Position numbers and translations under genes: made by a program
Shown here: positions 1 through 8,515 of the stretch, one piece after another
Layout: the number at the start of each line of letters is the position of its first letter
Numbering within the stretch: the first letter of the stretch is position 1
Notes under the pieces: model-generated
Told to the model about the DNA's origin: nothing
The model's database searches: none
What the model saw: the letters and a program-made list of their open reading frames with translations, nothing else
Origin: Pseudomonas parafulva NBRC 16636 = DSM 17004
GTDB lineage: Bacteria; Pseudomonadota; Gammaproteobacteria; Pseudomonadales; Pseudomonadaceae
Length of the DNA stretch: 64,000 bases
NCBI RefSeq assembly: GCF_000730645.1
Contig: NZ_BBIU01000007.1
Location: 186,001 to 250,000, forward strand
Direction: 5' to 3'

Positions 1-270
1 AACCAGGTAGTCCAGTTCAGGGGTAACTGCGTCCAGCAGCAGGCGGTTGCGTTCGAGCAACGCGCGCAGGTCCTGCCCCTGCTGCAGGCCCAGGCCCACC
101 TGCTCGCCTTGCAGGCAACTGAGCCCATGGCCAAGGCTTCGACGCCACGAGGCGTCGATCTCTTCGCGCAGCATGCCCAGCGGCAGCTCGCCTTCGCTGG
201 CCAGTTTCAAACGGGCCTGGCGGGTTTCGTGAAGTGCGTCTTGGGCGTTTGTTATGGATTGTCGCGCCAT
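1..270 (-). CDS. AcoR-type sigma-54-dependent regulator, N-terminal fragment (runs off the left edge)
   Basis: The reverse strand opens with ATG at 270 behind GGAG (spacing about 7) and stays open to base 1, giving the first 90 residues of a larger protein. The stretch EEIDASWRRSLGHGL near residues 36-50 matches the opening of AcoR-family activators (acetoin and alcohol catabolism regulators), where an I..SW.RSL..GL motif precedes GAF, AAA+ and Fis-type HTH domains. Those domains lie outside the window, so the effector and targets cannot be told. It lies 87 bp downstream of the halovibrin-like gene on the same strand; a GC hairpin sits between them. The family call is moderately sure because only the N-terminus is visible. 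Confidence 0.6.
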   Translation of the reverse strand, partial: MARQSITNAQDALHETRQARLKLASEGELPLGMLREEIDASWRRSLGHGLSCLQGEQVGLGLQQGQDLRALLERNRLLLDAVTPELDYLV

Positions 271-287
271 GTGCTACTCCGGCTGTG

Positions 288-305
288 CCCCGCCGAGCGG
301 CGGGG
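288..305. terminator. GC-rich hairpin between the halovibrin-like gene and the AcoR-type gene
   Basis: A perfect 7-bp stem CCCCGCC / GGCGGGG with a GAGC loop lies between the stop at 358 and the start at 270. No U-tract follows on the minus strand; on the plus strand a short T-run comes about 15 bases later. It may attenuate read-through from the upstream gene or be a leader structure. Confidence 0.35.
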
Positions 306-357
306 AACGGGCTTGGGAATTTTTCATGCAGTGTGCGCGATAAATGGCAAACCGTCA

Positions 358-1749
358 TCAGGCGGATGGGGCCAGCGGGTGATCCGGCAGTTTCTCGACT
401 TTCAGGTTGTCCAGCACCAGCAGCGAATCGTCCTCTGTAGAGTCCACAGTCAGCGTGAACACCTCTGGGCCTTCAATGATCAGCTCCTGCCGACCGTAAC
501 GCATGGGGCCCGCGTCATCCTCTGAAAGCTCAATCTGCTCGCCTGAGATGCTCAGGCCCAACCCCGTATAGCTGTTGCTGCCCCAGGAGAAACTGACCAG
601 GCGACGGCCCGCCCCGGGCAACGAAAAGGTGATGGTGCCGTCCGCCTGCAGGTGTTTACCCGCAATCAGGCCGCCGCTGTCATGGGCCGCATCACTGACG
701 CCCTGCCTGCGAGGGCCCATATCGAATACCACCTCGTCTACCGTGACCTTGGCGACATCACCTACGGCAAGGTGCTCGAAATCAATGTCGGGAAGCGGCG
801 TTGGGCGCCCGACCGCCTGCCCATCAGCGTCATAGCCGAAGGTCATCACGCCACCCTTGGCCGAGGGGAACGCCAGGCTGACGACCGGTACCAACTGCTG
901 GTACGCCTGGTAGTAACGGATCTGGTCGAACTGCGCCTTGACCAGTGCCTGGGATTCGCCGCTGACAAAAAAGAACGCCTGTATCGGAAGCTCACCCCCA
1001 CTGCCTGCGCTCCATACAGGGAGCAAGACCTCGTTGTTGACATGCCACAACGCATCCGCCAGCCCGGCGCGTGCTTGTATGGCAGTTTGGAAAGCCTTGG
1101 CGGGTGGCTGCGAAGGCTCGCGCATGTCCCACCCGCACACTCGGTAGTTACCGGCGTTGGGGTAACGTTCAAGCCATTGCTGTGCCGTCGACACGCCCAG
1201 GGTCTGGCAGCTGGCCGTGGTGGTTTCGTAACCGGTAATAGGGCCGCACCCGTGCAAGCTGGGGCGCTGGTTAGTGTTGGCGTTGATCGGGAAGCTGCAC
1301 AGCACCTCCAGCTTGTTGTTCTTGCCGGGCGGCACAGCCTGCACGGGCGGCAGGATCAGGCCGTTATGGTTGCCAAAGGGTTTGCCGAAGTTGTTGTCCT
1401 GGCGTAGCCAAGAGAACGCCACGCTGCCCTTCGTCAACTGGCTCCGGGTGGGTTCCCACGGCAAAAACTGAGTACTGGTGGTCGTGGTCCGCACATGGAT
1501 GCCGCTGCACAGGTAGGCAGGCTTGCTGGGCCCACCACAGTCATCGGCAACCGCGTCGTACCACGTCCTGAGTTGATCGACTGACTCACGCCCACGCTGG
1601 TTCAGGAAGCCGGTCAGGGGCGTCACCGGCGCCCCTGTGTCTGCGGCTTGGGCCCCGGCCTGTGGTGCGGCCGAAGCCCCCGTGGCAGAGACCAGCGCTG
1701 TAAGGCTCATGCCGAACAGTGTCTTGGCAAGTAGTGGATTTTTGCGCAT
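358..1749 (-). CDS. secreted halovibrin (HvnA)-like protein
   Basis: 463 residues with a Sec-type signal peptide (MRKNPLLAKTL..., hydrophobic core, cleavage probably after ASA near residue 28). The body carries the pattern I associate with the Pseudomonas/Vibrio halovibrin HvnA-like family: LRTWYDAVADDCGG, PAYLCSGIHVR, FLPWEPTRSQL, VAFSWLRQDNNF and an LEVLCSFPINANT segment with several paired cysteines. HvnA of Vibrio fischeri is described as a secreted NAD-glycohydrolase/ADP-ribosyl protein; whether this one has such activity is unproven. The C-terminal ~130 residues look like an extra beta-rich domain. It is monocistronic on the minus strand, divergent from the valine genes. Start chosen at the ATG giving a complete signal peptide. 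Confidence 0.55.
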   Translation of the reverse strand: MRKNPLLAKTLFGMSLTALVSATGASAAPQAGAQAADTGAPVTPLTGFLNQRGRESVDQLRTWYDAVADDCGGPSKPAYLCSGIHVRTTTTSTQFLPWEPTRSQLTKGSVAFSWLRQDNNFGKPFGNHNGLILPPVQAVPPGKNNKLEVLCSFPINANTNQRPSLHGCGPITGYETTTASCQTLGVSTAQQWLERYPNAGNYRVCGWDMREPSQPPAKAFQTAIQARAGLADALWHVNNEVLLPVWSAGSGGELPIQAFFFVSGESQALVKAQFDQIRYYQAYQQLVPVVSLAFPSAKGGVMTFGYDADGQAVGRPTPLPDIDFEHLAVGDVAKVTVDEVVFDMGPRRQGVSDAAHDSGGLIAGKHLQADGTITFSLPGAGRRLVSFSWGSNSYTGLGLSISGEQIELSEDDAGPMRYGRQELIIEGPEVFTLTVDSTEDDSLLVLDNLKVEKLPDHPLAPSA

Positions 1750-1865
1750 CGCATCAGGCCCCCGTATGAAGTTGGGATAGAAACCCCGGTGCGATGATGT
1801 TTGCCCGAGTCGTCACGACCGGGCTACTGGCAGAACTGCCAGGCGAGCCGCAAAAATGCACGTTG

Positions 1866-1894
1866 GCCCTGCACAATTGTCGATTGTGCAGGGC
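1866..1894. promoter_or_regulatory. 11-bp inverted repeat, candidate operator in the divergent region
   Basis: GCCCTGCACAA and TTGTGCAGGGC are perfect inverted arms separated by 7 bases, between the divergent starts at 1749 and 1977. The position suits a repressor or activator site controlling either gene. No U-tract follows, so a terminator is less likely. Confidence 0.4.
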
Positions 1895-1953
1895 AAATTC
1901 GCATGACAGGATTCTGTGATCCTCCAGCGAACTCCAGTTTTCACATGGAAATC

Positions 1954-1961
1954 AATAACAA
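1954..1961 (+). promoter_or_regulatory. candidate Hfq/Crc CA motif before the valine-degradation gene
   Basis: AATAACAA fits the AAnAAnAA pattern bound by Hfq with Crc in Pseudomonas catabolite repression. It lies 5 bases upstream of the GGGAG Shine-Dalgarno and 15 bases upstream of the start codon at 1977, the usual place for translational repression. Function is inferred. Confidence 0.45.
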
Positions 1962-1976
1962 AGCAGGGAGAACGCA

Positions 1977-3047
1977 ATGCTTCCAGACACTCACGCTTCG
2001 GCTTCCGAGCCTGTGCTGGCCGAAGTACGCAACCGGGTCGGCCATCTCACACTGAACCGCCCCTCTGGCCTCAACGCCCTGACCCTGGACATGGTGCGCA
2101 GCCTGCGCCGGCAACTGGACCTGTGGGCAGACGACCCCGAAGTGGTCGCGGTGGTGCTCAATGGCGAGGGCCCTAAAGGGTTTTGTGCGGGCGGGGACAT
2201 CCGTTCGCTGTACGACAGCTTCAAGGCAGGTGACACCCTGCACGAAGCGTTTTTCGTCGAAGAGTATGCGTTGGACCTGGTCATCCACCGTTACCGCAAA
2301 CCGACCCTGGTCTTGATGGACGGTTTCACCTTGGGCGGTGGTATGGGCCTGGCCCAAGGCTGCGACCTGCGTGTGGTCACGGAGCGTAGCCGCCTGGGTA
2401 TGCCGGAAGTGGGTATTGGCTACTTCCCCGATGTGGGCGGCAGCTACTTCCTTTCGCGCCTCCCTGGCGAACTGGGCACGTACCTGGGCGTAAGCGGCAA
2501 CCAGATCCAGGCCGCAGACGCCCTCTATTGCGGCCTGGCAAACTGGTACGTCCACAGCGACGCGCTCACCGCACTGCAACAAGGTCTGGACACGCTGCGC
2601 TTTGGCGACCACCCGCTCAAAGACCTGCAGAGCCTGCTGGCGAGCCTTGGCACTCAGGCAGTGGACGGTGCGCCCTTGGCGCAGCTGCGGCCAGTGATCG
2701 ACCACTTCTTTGCCCTGCCGGACCTGCAGGCCATCGTCGAGCAGCTGCGCACGGTCAGCATCGGCGACAGCCATGCGTGGGCGCTGGCCACGGCGGATGT
2801 GCTGGATAGCCGCTCCCCACTGGCCATGGCGGTAACCCTGGAGATGCTGCGCCGGGCCCGCCACTGCTCGCTGGAAGACTGCTTCGCCATGGAACTGCAC
2901 CTGGACCGCCAGTGGTTCCAGCATGGCGACATCATCGAAGGGGTCCGCGCCCTGATCATCGACAAGGACAAGCAGCCCCGCTGGAACCCGCCGACCCTGC
3001 AGGAGCTGCAGCGCCAGCGTGTCGACCAATTCTTCGAAGGCCTGTGA
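1977..3047 (+). CDS. 3-hydroxyisobutyryl-CoA hydrolase / enoyl-CoA hydratase family
   Basis: 356 residues, the usual size for the ECH_2 (HIBYL-CoA hydrolase) branch of the crotonase superfamily, which removes CoA from 3-hydroxyisobutyryl-CoA in valine degradation. Visible motifs are [14 protein letters not shown] (oxyanion hole, residues ~62-76), [15 protein letters not shown] (~120-134) and [20 protein letters not shown], whose Glu and Asp match the hydrolase catalytic positions. The ATG at 1977 has GGGAG nine bases upstream. An acyl-CoA dehydrogenase gene follows after 16 bp, supporting a valine-catabolic pair. A plain enoyl-CoA hydratase is less likely because of the length and the FPDVGGS motif. 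Confidence 0.85.
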   Translation: MLPDTHASASEPVLAEVRNRVGHLTLNRPSGLNALTLDMVRSLRRQLDLWADDPEVVAVVLNGEGPKGFCAGGDIRSLYDSFKAGDTLHEAFFVEEYALDLVIHRYRKPTLVLMDGFTLGGGMGLAQGCDLRVVTERSRLGMPEVGIGYFPDVGGSYFLSRLPGELGTYLGVSGNQIQAADALYCGLANWYVHSDALTALQQGLDTLRFGDHPLKDLQSLLASLGTQAVDGAPLAQLRPVIDHFFALPDLQAIVEQLRTVSIGDSHAWALATADVLDSRSPLAMAVTLEMLRRARHCSLEDCFAMELHLDRQWFQHGDIIEGVRALIIDKDKQPRWNPPTLQELQRQRVDQFFEGL

Positions 3048-3063
3048 GCCTGGGAGCACGCAC

Positions 3064-4215
3064 ATGCAAGATGTGGAACTGAGCGAAGAACAAGTCATGA
3101 TCCGCGACATGGCCCGGGATTTCGCCCGGGGCGAGCTCGCCCCCCATGCCCAGGCGTGGGAAAAGGCCGGCTGGATCGATGACGGTGTGGTGCGCAACAT
3201 GGGTGAGCTGGGCCTGTTGGGCATGGTGGTACCTGAAACCTTTGGCGGCAGTTACACCGATTACGTGGCCTACGCGCTGGCGGTGGAGGAAATATCCGCA
3301 GGGTGCGGCGCCACGGGCGCGATGATGAGCATCCACAACTCGGTGGGTTGCGGGCCGCTGCTGGCCTACGGCACCGATGAGCAGCAACAGCACTGGTTGC
3401 CGCGCCTGGCCAGTGGCGAAGTCATCGGCTGCTTCTGCCTGACCGAACCACAGGCTGGGTCTGAAGCGCATAACCTGCGCACCCGGGCAGAGCTGGTAGA
3501 CGGCCAGTGGGTGATCAACGGTGCCAAGCAGTTTGTCAGCAATGCGCGGCGCGCGGGCCTGGCCATCGTGTTCGCGGTCACTGACCCGGAGCTTGGCAAG
3601 AAGGGCCTGTCGGCATTTCTGGTACCAACGGACAACCCAGGGTTCAAGGTAGACCGCAGTGAGCACAAGATGGGCATCCGTGCGTCCGATACCTGCGCGG
3701 TCACCTTCGAACAATGCCGCATTCCTGCAGCCAACCTGTTGGGCGAGCGAGGCAAGGGGTTGGCGATCGCGTTGTCAAACCTGGAGGGCGGGCGCATCGG
3801 CATCGCCGCCCAGGCACTGGGTATCGCTCGCGCGGCGTTCGAGGCGGCCCTGGCCTACGCCCGTGAGCGCGTGCAGTTTGGCAAGCCGATCAACGAACAC
3901 CAGAGCATTGCCAACCTGCTGGCCGACATGCAGGTGCAGATCAACGCCGCCCGCTTGCTCATCCTGCATGCCGCCCGCCTGCGCAGCGCAGGCAAGCCCT
4001 GCTTGTCGGAAGCCTCGCAGGCCAAGCTGTTCGCCTCGGAAATGGCCGAGCGGGTGTGTTCGAAGGCTATCCAGGTGCACGGTGGCTATGGGTACCTTGA
4101 GGATTACCCGGTGGAGCGCCATTACCGCGATGCGCGCATTACGCAAATTTATGAAGGGTCAAGCGAGATTCAGCGCATGCTGATTGCGCGGGAATTGAAG
4201 CATTACCCCCTCTGA
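3064..4215 (+). CDS. acyl-CoA dehydrogenase, probably isobutyryl-CoA dehydrogenase
   Basis: 383 residues of the soluble FAD acyl-CoA dehydrogenase family. FAD and substrate signatures are present: [14 protein letters not shown] (~120-133), [18 protein letters not shown] (~235-252), [21 protein letters not shown] and the C-terminal [10 protein letters not shown] holding the catalytic Glu of short-chain enzymes. I took the ATG at 3064 rather than an in-frame ATG at 3019, because 3064 follows GGGAG and avoids overlap with the upstream gene, while the 3019 extension has no family-like sequence. Pairing with HIBYL-CoA hydrolase points to the isobutyryl-CoA step of valine breakdown; the exact acyl chain is inferred. 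Confidence 0.85.
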   Translation: MQDVELSEEQVMIRDMARDFARGELAPHAQAWEKAGWIDDGVVRNMGELGLLGMVVPETFGGSYTDYVAYALAVEEISAGCGATGAMMSIHNSVGCGPLLAYGTDEQQQHWLPRLASGEVIGCFCLTEPQAGSEAHNLRTRAELVDGQWVINGAKQFVSNARRAGLAIVFAVTDPELGKKGLSAFLVPTDNPGFKVDRSEHKMGIRASDTCAVTFEQCRIPAANLLGERGKGLAIALSNLEGGRIGIAAQALGIARAAFEAALAYARERVQFGKPINEHQSIANLLADMQVQINAARLLILHAARLRSAGKPCLSEASQAKLFASEMAERVCSKAIQVHGGYGYLEDYPVERHYRDARITQIYEGSSEIQRMLIARELKHYPL

Positions 4216-4233
4216 AGCGCGCTTGCCGCCAGG

Positions 4234-5166
4234 TTATTGCCAGTACCTTGCATCGTCTACTACGCGGGCGTGCCCCTCGAACAACGCGGGCAGTTGCTCT
4301 TTCAGGTAATCGATCCAGGTGCGTACCTTGGCATCCAGGTAATGGCGCGATGGGTAGATGGCGTACAACGCATTTTCGCGCAACCTGTAGGGCGCCAGTA
4401 CCCGGCGCAGGCGCCCCTGCTCGATGGCCTGGCTGGCGGTGTAGAACGGCAGCAGGCCAATACCCATGCCTAGCTCGGCAGCGACCAGCATGGCGTCCGC
4501 GACGTTCGTCTGGAAGCTGTCTTGCGGGGCGATGACGCACTGCTCCTCGCCTTGGGTAAACACCCAGTCGCCTTCGTACAACGGGTACGCCATGCGCAGG
4601 CAGCGATGCCCATGCAGGTCCTCAGGCCGGTTAGGCACGCCGTGGGCCTGCAGGTAACCCGGCGCCGCGCAGGCGATGCTGAAGATGGTGCCCAGCGGTA
4701 CGGCGATCAACTGCGAGTCGGGCAAGGCCTGGTCCACGGTGATGACCACGTCGTGGCCTTCGGCGAGCGGGTCCGGGTTGCGCTGGGACAAGGTCAGTTC
4801 AACCACCACCTCCGGGCACAGCGCGTTGTAGCCGGCCACCAGGGGCATCAGCAGCAAGCCCAGCCCATGGGGGCAATGCAGGCGCAAACGCCCGCGGGGC
4901 ATCAGGTGCGCCCCGCGCGCTTCGCCCATGGCTTCCTCGGTCAGTTGTAGGATCTGCCGGGCGCGCTCCAGAAACCGCTCACCTGCCTCACTCATGCGCA
5001 AGCGCCGGGTGGTCCGGTGCAACAGCCGTGTCTGCAACTGGTTCTCAAGCTCGGCGACGATCCGCGAAACCTGGGCAGCGGAGATGTCCAGCGCGGTGGC
5101 CGCCGCCGCGAAACTGCCGCACTCCACCACCCGGGTGAAGGTACGCATGGCCTGCAGCATGTCCAT
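4234..5166 (-). CDS. LysR-family transcriptional regulator
   Basis: 310 residues. The N-terminal winged helix reads MLQAMRTFTRVVECGSFAAA with the recognition segment AAQVSRIVAELENQLQTRL, followed by RTTRRLRMSEAGERF and a LysR substrate-binding domain; the CrgA/DmlR-like subgroup fits the pattern LQAMRTF..V. The ATG at 5166 has GAGGAG upstream with spacing 8, so the longer in-frame N-terminal extension is rejected. It ends 18 bp from the acyl-CoA dehydrogenase stop (convergent) and starts 25 bp after the TrmK-like gene on the same strand, so it may be cotranscribed with that gene. Effector unknown. Confidence 0.85.
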   Translation of the reverse strand: MDMLQAMRTFTRVVECGSFAAAATALDISAAQVSRIVAELENQLQTRLLHRTTRRLRMSEAGERFLERARQILQLTEEAMGEARGAHLMPRGRLRLHCPHGLGLLLMPLVAGYNALCPEVVVELTLSQRNPDPLAEGHDVVITVDQALPDSQLIAVPLGTIFSIACAAPGYLQAHGVPNRPEDLHGHRCLRMAYPLYEGDWVFTQGEEQCVIAPQDSFQTNVADAMLVAAELGMGIGLLPFYTASQAIEQGRLRRVLAPYRLRENALYAIYPSRHYLDAKVRTWIDYLKEQLPALFEGHARVVDDARYWQ

Positions 5167-5191
5167 GGGGGCGCTCCTCAGAAGGGGGGAT

Positions 5192-5884
5192 TCAGGCCAG
5201 CACCTGAGTGATCCAGGTGGCCTGCTGGTTGAACGCTTCGACCTTGGCCAAAGGCACAGTGTCACGGGCCCGCTGGAAATTAGCCAAGGTCTGCTGTTTC
5301 TGTTTCAGCATGCGCTGCCATTTCACCCGAAATGCCGGGCCCTTCTCCTGCATCAGCAGCGGGCCGAAATACAGCTGTTCAGGGCTGTAAGTTGCCGCAC
5401 CCGGCTCGGCGACGATGATTTCGTAATCAAAGCGGTTCTCGCGCAGCACCTCTTCGGCCACGATGCGGTAACCATTGCCCATCAGCCACTGGCGCAGTTC
5501 AGGCTCTGCACCGTTGGGCTGCAGCACCAGGCGTGTCACACCCGCAAGCCGCGCCTTACCGGCCTGCAGAATCTCGCACATGGTCTCACCGCCCATGCCG
5601 CACAGGCTGATCACCGACACCCTGTCATCCGCTTCGATGGCTGCCAGGCCGTCGGCCAGCCGCACGGCGATGTGCGCCTGCAAGCCGTGCTTGCGCACAT
5701 TACGCTGGGCAGACGCATACGGCGTGGGCGCGACTTCACCGGCCACCGCACAGGCGATGAGCCCGCGGCGCATCAGCGCCACGGGCAGGTAGCCGTGGTC
5801 CGACCCGATGTCGGCCAGGCGCGCGCCTTGTGGCACGTAGGCGGCAACCCGTTCCAGGCGCATGGACAATGTGTGTTCGTTCAC
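5192..5884 (-). CDS. TrmK-type tRNA (adenine-N1)-methyltransferase, class I SAM fold
   Basis: About 230 residues. Motif I ADIGSDHGYLPVALMRRG and motif IV ISLCGMGGETMCEIL match the TrmK/COG2384 family, whose Bacillus member methylates N1 of A22 in tRNA. The role in gamma-proteobacteria is less well tested. An AAAGGGG site sits 6 bases before GTG at 5884, so this start is preferred to the TTG at 5890. It faces away from the RidA gene at 6017, sharing a 130-bp divergent promoter region, and leads into the LysR gene. Confidence 0.75.
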   Translation of the reverse strand: MNEHTLSMRLERVAAYVPQGARLADIGSDHGYLPVALMRRGLIACAVAGEVAPTPYASAQRNVRKHGLQAHIAVRLADGLAAIEADDRVSVISLCGMGGETMCEILQAGKARLAGVTRLVLQPNGAEPELRQWLMGNGYRIVAEEVLRENRFDYEIIVAEPGAATYSPEQLYFGPLLMQEKGPAFRVKWQRMLKQKQQTLANFQRARDTVPLAKVEAFNQQATWITQVLA

Positions 5885-6016
5885 GGTCAACCCCTTTGCA
5901 GTGGGGCGCGATTCTGCCGGTGAACGCCCCGTAATTCAAACACGGGGGCCACCTCGACCCGAACGGCCGGGTGGCGTACGCTTGCTGTTTTCCACCGTCG
6001 CAAGGCAAACCTGACC

Positions 6017-6397
6017 ATGGCAAACGCAGATATCACCTACACCCCGGACCCGGATGCAGACGCCATCTCGTCCGACGTAGCCGAGTACAACGGCGTGCTG
6101 GTGACCACCCAAATCCCTACCCACCCGGACGGCAGCCTGGCACTGGGCAGCATCGTCGAGCAAAGCGAATGCACGCTGCAGGCCCTGAAAGTGGCACTGG
6201 AGAACGCCGGCAGCGGCATGGACCGCGTGCTGCACCTGACCATCTACCTGACCGACATGGCCGACCGCGCCGCCTTCAACGAGGTGTACCAGCGTTTCTT
6301 CAGCAAACCCTGGCCTGTGCGCGCCGCCGTGGGCGTTGCCGCCCTGGCCTTCGACGGCATGCGGGTGGAAGTGACGGCAATGGCCGCCAAGCGCTGA
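6017..6397 (+). CDS. RidA/YjgF family protein (first of three in the window)
   Basis: 126 residues, typical RidA size. The C-terminal segment PVRAAVGVAALAFDGMRVEV carries the Arg that, in RidA proteins, binds the carboxylate of enamine/imine substrates, and the Glu near the end. RidA deaminases hydrolyse reactive 2-aminoacrylate-type intermediates produced by PLP enzymes; members with other subgroup residues do other chemistry. This copy lies alone between a divergent methyltransferase and rlhA, so context does not name its substrate. It is a different subgroup from the copies at 22093 and 63602, judged by sequence. Confidence 0.85.
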   Translation: MANADITYTPDPDADAISSDVAEYNGVLVTTQIPTHPDGSLALGSIVEQSECTLQALKVALENAGSGMDRVLHLTIYLTDMADRAAFNEVYQRFFSKPWPVRAAVGVAALAFDGMRVEVTAMAAKR

Positions 6398-6499
6398 CCT
6401 GCGCACGGCCAATGCACCTCCGGGCAGGCCAAGGGTGCCGCCCGGCGGTTTCGCCGCTACAATGCGCGCCTAACCGTGACAGCCCGAAACCATAACGAC

Positions 6500-8500
6500 A
6501 TGTCCCTTCCCAAGAATCACCTGGAACTGCTCAGCCCTGCCCGCGACGTGGCCATTGCCCGTGAAGCGATCCTGCATGGCGCGGATGCCATCTATATCGG
6601 CGGCCCAAGCTTCGGCGCACGCCACAATGCCTGTAACGAGGTCGCCGATATCGCCCAACTGGTCGAGTTCGCGCACCGTTATCACGCACGCGTGTTCACC
6701 ACCATCAACACCATCCTTCACGACAACGAACTGGAACCTGCACGTGCGCTGATCCACCAGCTGTACGACGCCGGCGTCGACGCCCTGATCGTGCAGGACC
6801 TGGGGGTGATGGAGCTGGACATCCCACCGATCGAGCTGCACGCCAGCACACAGACCGACATCCGCACCCTGGAGCGCGCGCGCTTCCTCGACCAGGCCGG
6901 CTTCTCGCAACTGGTGCTGGCCCGCGAGCTGAACCTGCAGCAAATCCGCGCCATCGCCGCCGAGACCGATGCCGCCATCGAGTTCTTCATCCACGGCGCC
7001 CTGTGTGTGGCGTTCTCTGGCCAGTGCAATATTTCCCATGCCCAGACCGGTCGCAGTGCCAACCGTGGCGACTGCTCCCAGGCCTGCCGCCTGCCCTACA
7101 CGCTCAAGGATGATCAGGGCCGGGTAGTAGCCTTCGAGAAGCACCTGTTGTCGATGAAGGACAATAACCAGACCGCCAACCTGCGCGACCTGGTGGATGC
7201 GGGCGTGCGCTCGTTCAAGATCGAAGGCCGCTACAAGGACATGGGCTATGTGAAGAACATCACCGCCCACTACCGCAAGGAACTCGACGCCATTCTGGAA
7301 GATCGCCCAGGCCTGGCCCGCGCCTCCAGCGGCCGCACCGAGCACTTCTTCATCCCTGACCCGGACAAGACCTTCCACCGCGGCAGCACCGACTACTTCG
7401 TCACCGACCGCAAGGTCGATATCGGTGCCTTCGATTCGCCCACCTTCACCGGCCTGCCAGTTGGCGTGGTGGAAAAGGTCGGCAAGCGCGACCTGCAGGT
7501 GGTTACCGACGTACCGCTGACCAATGGCGACGGCCTGAATGTGCTGGTCAAGCGCGAGGTGGTCGGGTTCCGGGCCAATATCGCCGAGCCCCGTGGCCAG
7601 TTCGAGGAAGACGGCCATACCCGCTACCGTTACCGTGTTGAACCCAACGAGATGCCCGAAGGCCTGCACAAGCTCAGGCCTAATCACCCGCTGTCGCGCA
7701 ACCTGGACCACAACTGGCAGCAGGCCCTGCAGCGCACCTCTGCCGAACGCCGCATTGGCGTGCGCTGGCAGGCGGTGTTGCGCGAACAGTGCCTGACGCT
7801 GGTGGTGACCAGCGAAGAAGGCGTCAGTGCGTACGTGACGCTGGATGGCCCGTTCGGCCCGGCCAACAAGCCCCAGCAGGCACTGGATCAGTTGCACGAT
7901 CTGCTGGGTCAGTTGGGGACCACCCTGTACCACGCCGACAGCATCGAGCTGGACGCCCCGCAGGCGTACTTCATCCCCAATTCGCAGCTCAAGGCGCTGC
8001 GCCGCGAGGCCATCGAGGCATTGACCACGCTGCGCATCCAGGCTCACCCCCATGGCTACCGCAAGCCCGAGACCACGCCGCCACCGGTCTACCCCGAGTC
8101 GCACCTGTCGTTCCTGGCCAACGTGTACAACCAGAAGGCCCGGGACTTCTATCACCGTCACGGCGTGCAACTGATCGATGCCGCGTACGAGGCCCACGAG
8201 GAGCACGGCGAGGTACCGGTGATGATCACCAAGCACTGCCTGCGCTTCTCGTTCAACCTGTGCCCCAAGCAGGCCAAGGGTGTCACCGGTGTGCGCACCA
8301 AGGTGGCGCCCATGCAACTGATTCAGGGCGACGAAGTACTGACGCTCAAGTTCGACTGCAAACCCTGCGAGATGCATGTCATCGGCAAGATGAAAAACCA
8401 CATCATCGACCTGCCAACCCCTGGCAGCGCCGTGTCGCAAGTGGTCGGGCACATCAGCCCTGAGGACCTGCTCAAAACCATCGTGCGCGCCCCCCACTAA
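6500..8500 (+). CDS. rlhA: RlhA (YdcP) 23S rRNA 5-hydroxycytidine synthase, peptidase U32 family
   Basis: 666 residues, close in length and very similar throughout to E. coli YdcP/RlhA, which hydroxylates C2501 of 23S rRNA with prephenate-linked chemistry and an Fe-S cluster. The N-terminal LELLSPARDVAIAREAILHG and the U32 signature around HGALCVAFSGQCNISHAQTG followed by RGDCSQACR give the clustered Cys residues; further Cys occur in KHCLRFSFNLCPKQ and FDCKPCEMHVIGK near the C-terminus. The shorter paralogue TrhP lacks the C-terminal half. The ATG at 6500 begins the conserved part; a GTG at 6476 is possible but adds eight non-conserved residues. Stop lies 15 bp from the convergent regulator. 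Confidence 0.92.
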   Translation: MSLPKNHLELLSPARDVAIAREAILHGADAIYIGGPSFGARHNACNEVADIAQLVEFAHRYHARVFTTINTILHDNELEPARALIHQLYDAGVDALIVQDLGVMELDIPPIELHASTQTDIRTLERARFLDQAGFSQLVLARELNLQQIRAIAAETDAAIEFFIHGALCVAFSGQCNISHAQTGRSANRGDCSQACRLPYTLKDDQGRVVAFEKHLLSMKDNNQTANLRDLVDAGVRSFKIEGRYKDMGYVKNITAHYRKELDAILEDRPGLARASSGRTEHFFIPDPDKTFHRGSTDYFVTDRKVDIGAFDSPTFTGLPVGVVEKVGKRDLQVVTDVPLTNGDGLNVLVKREVVGFRANIAEPRGQFEEDGHTRYRYRVEPNEMPEGLHKLRPNHPLSRNLDHNWQQALQRTSAERRIGVRWQAVLREQCLTLVVTSEEGVSAYVTLDGPFGPANKPQQALDQLHDLLGQLGTTLYHADSIELDAPQAYFIPNSQLKALRREAIEALTTLRIQAHPHGYRKPETTPPPVYPESHLSFLANVYNQKARDFYHRHGVQLIDAAYEAHEEHGEVPVMITKHCLRFSFNLCPKQAKGVTGVRTKVAPMQLIQGDEVLTLKFDCKPCEMHVIGKMKNHIIDLPTPGSAVSQVVGHISPEDLLKTIVRAPH

Positions 8501-8515
8501 GGGCCCAGGCGGCAC

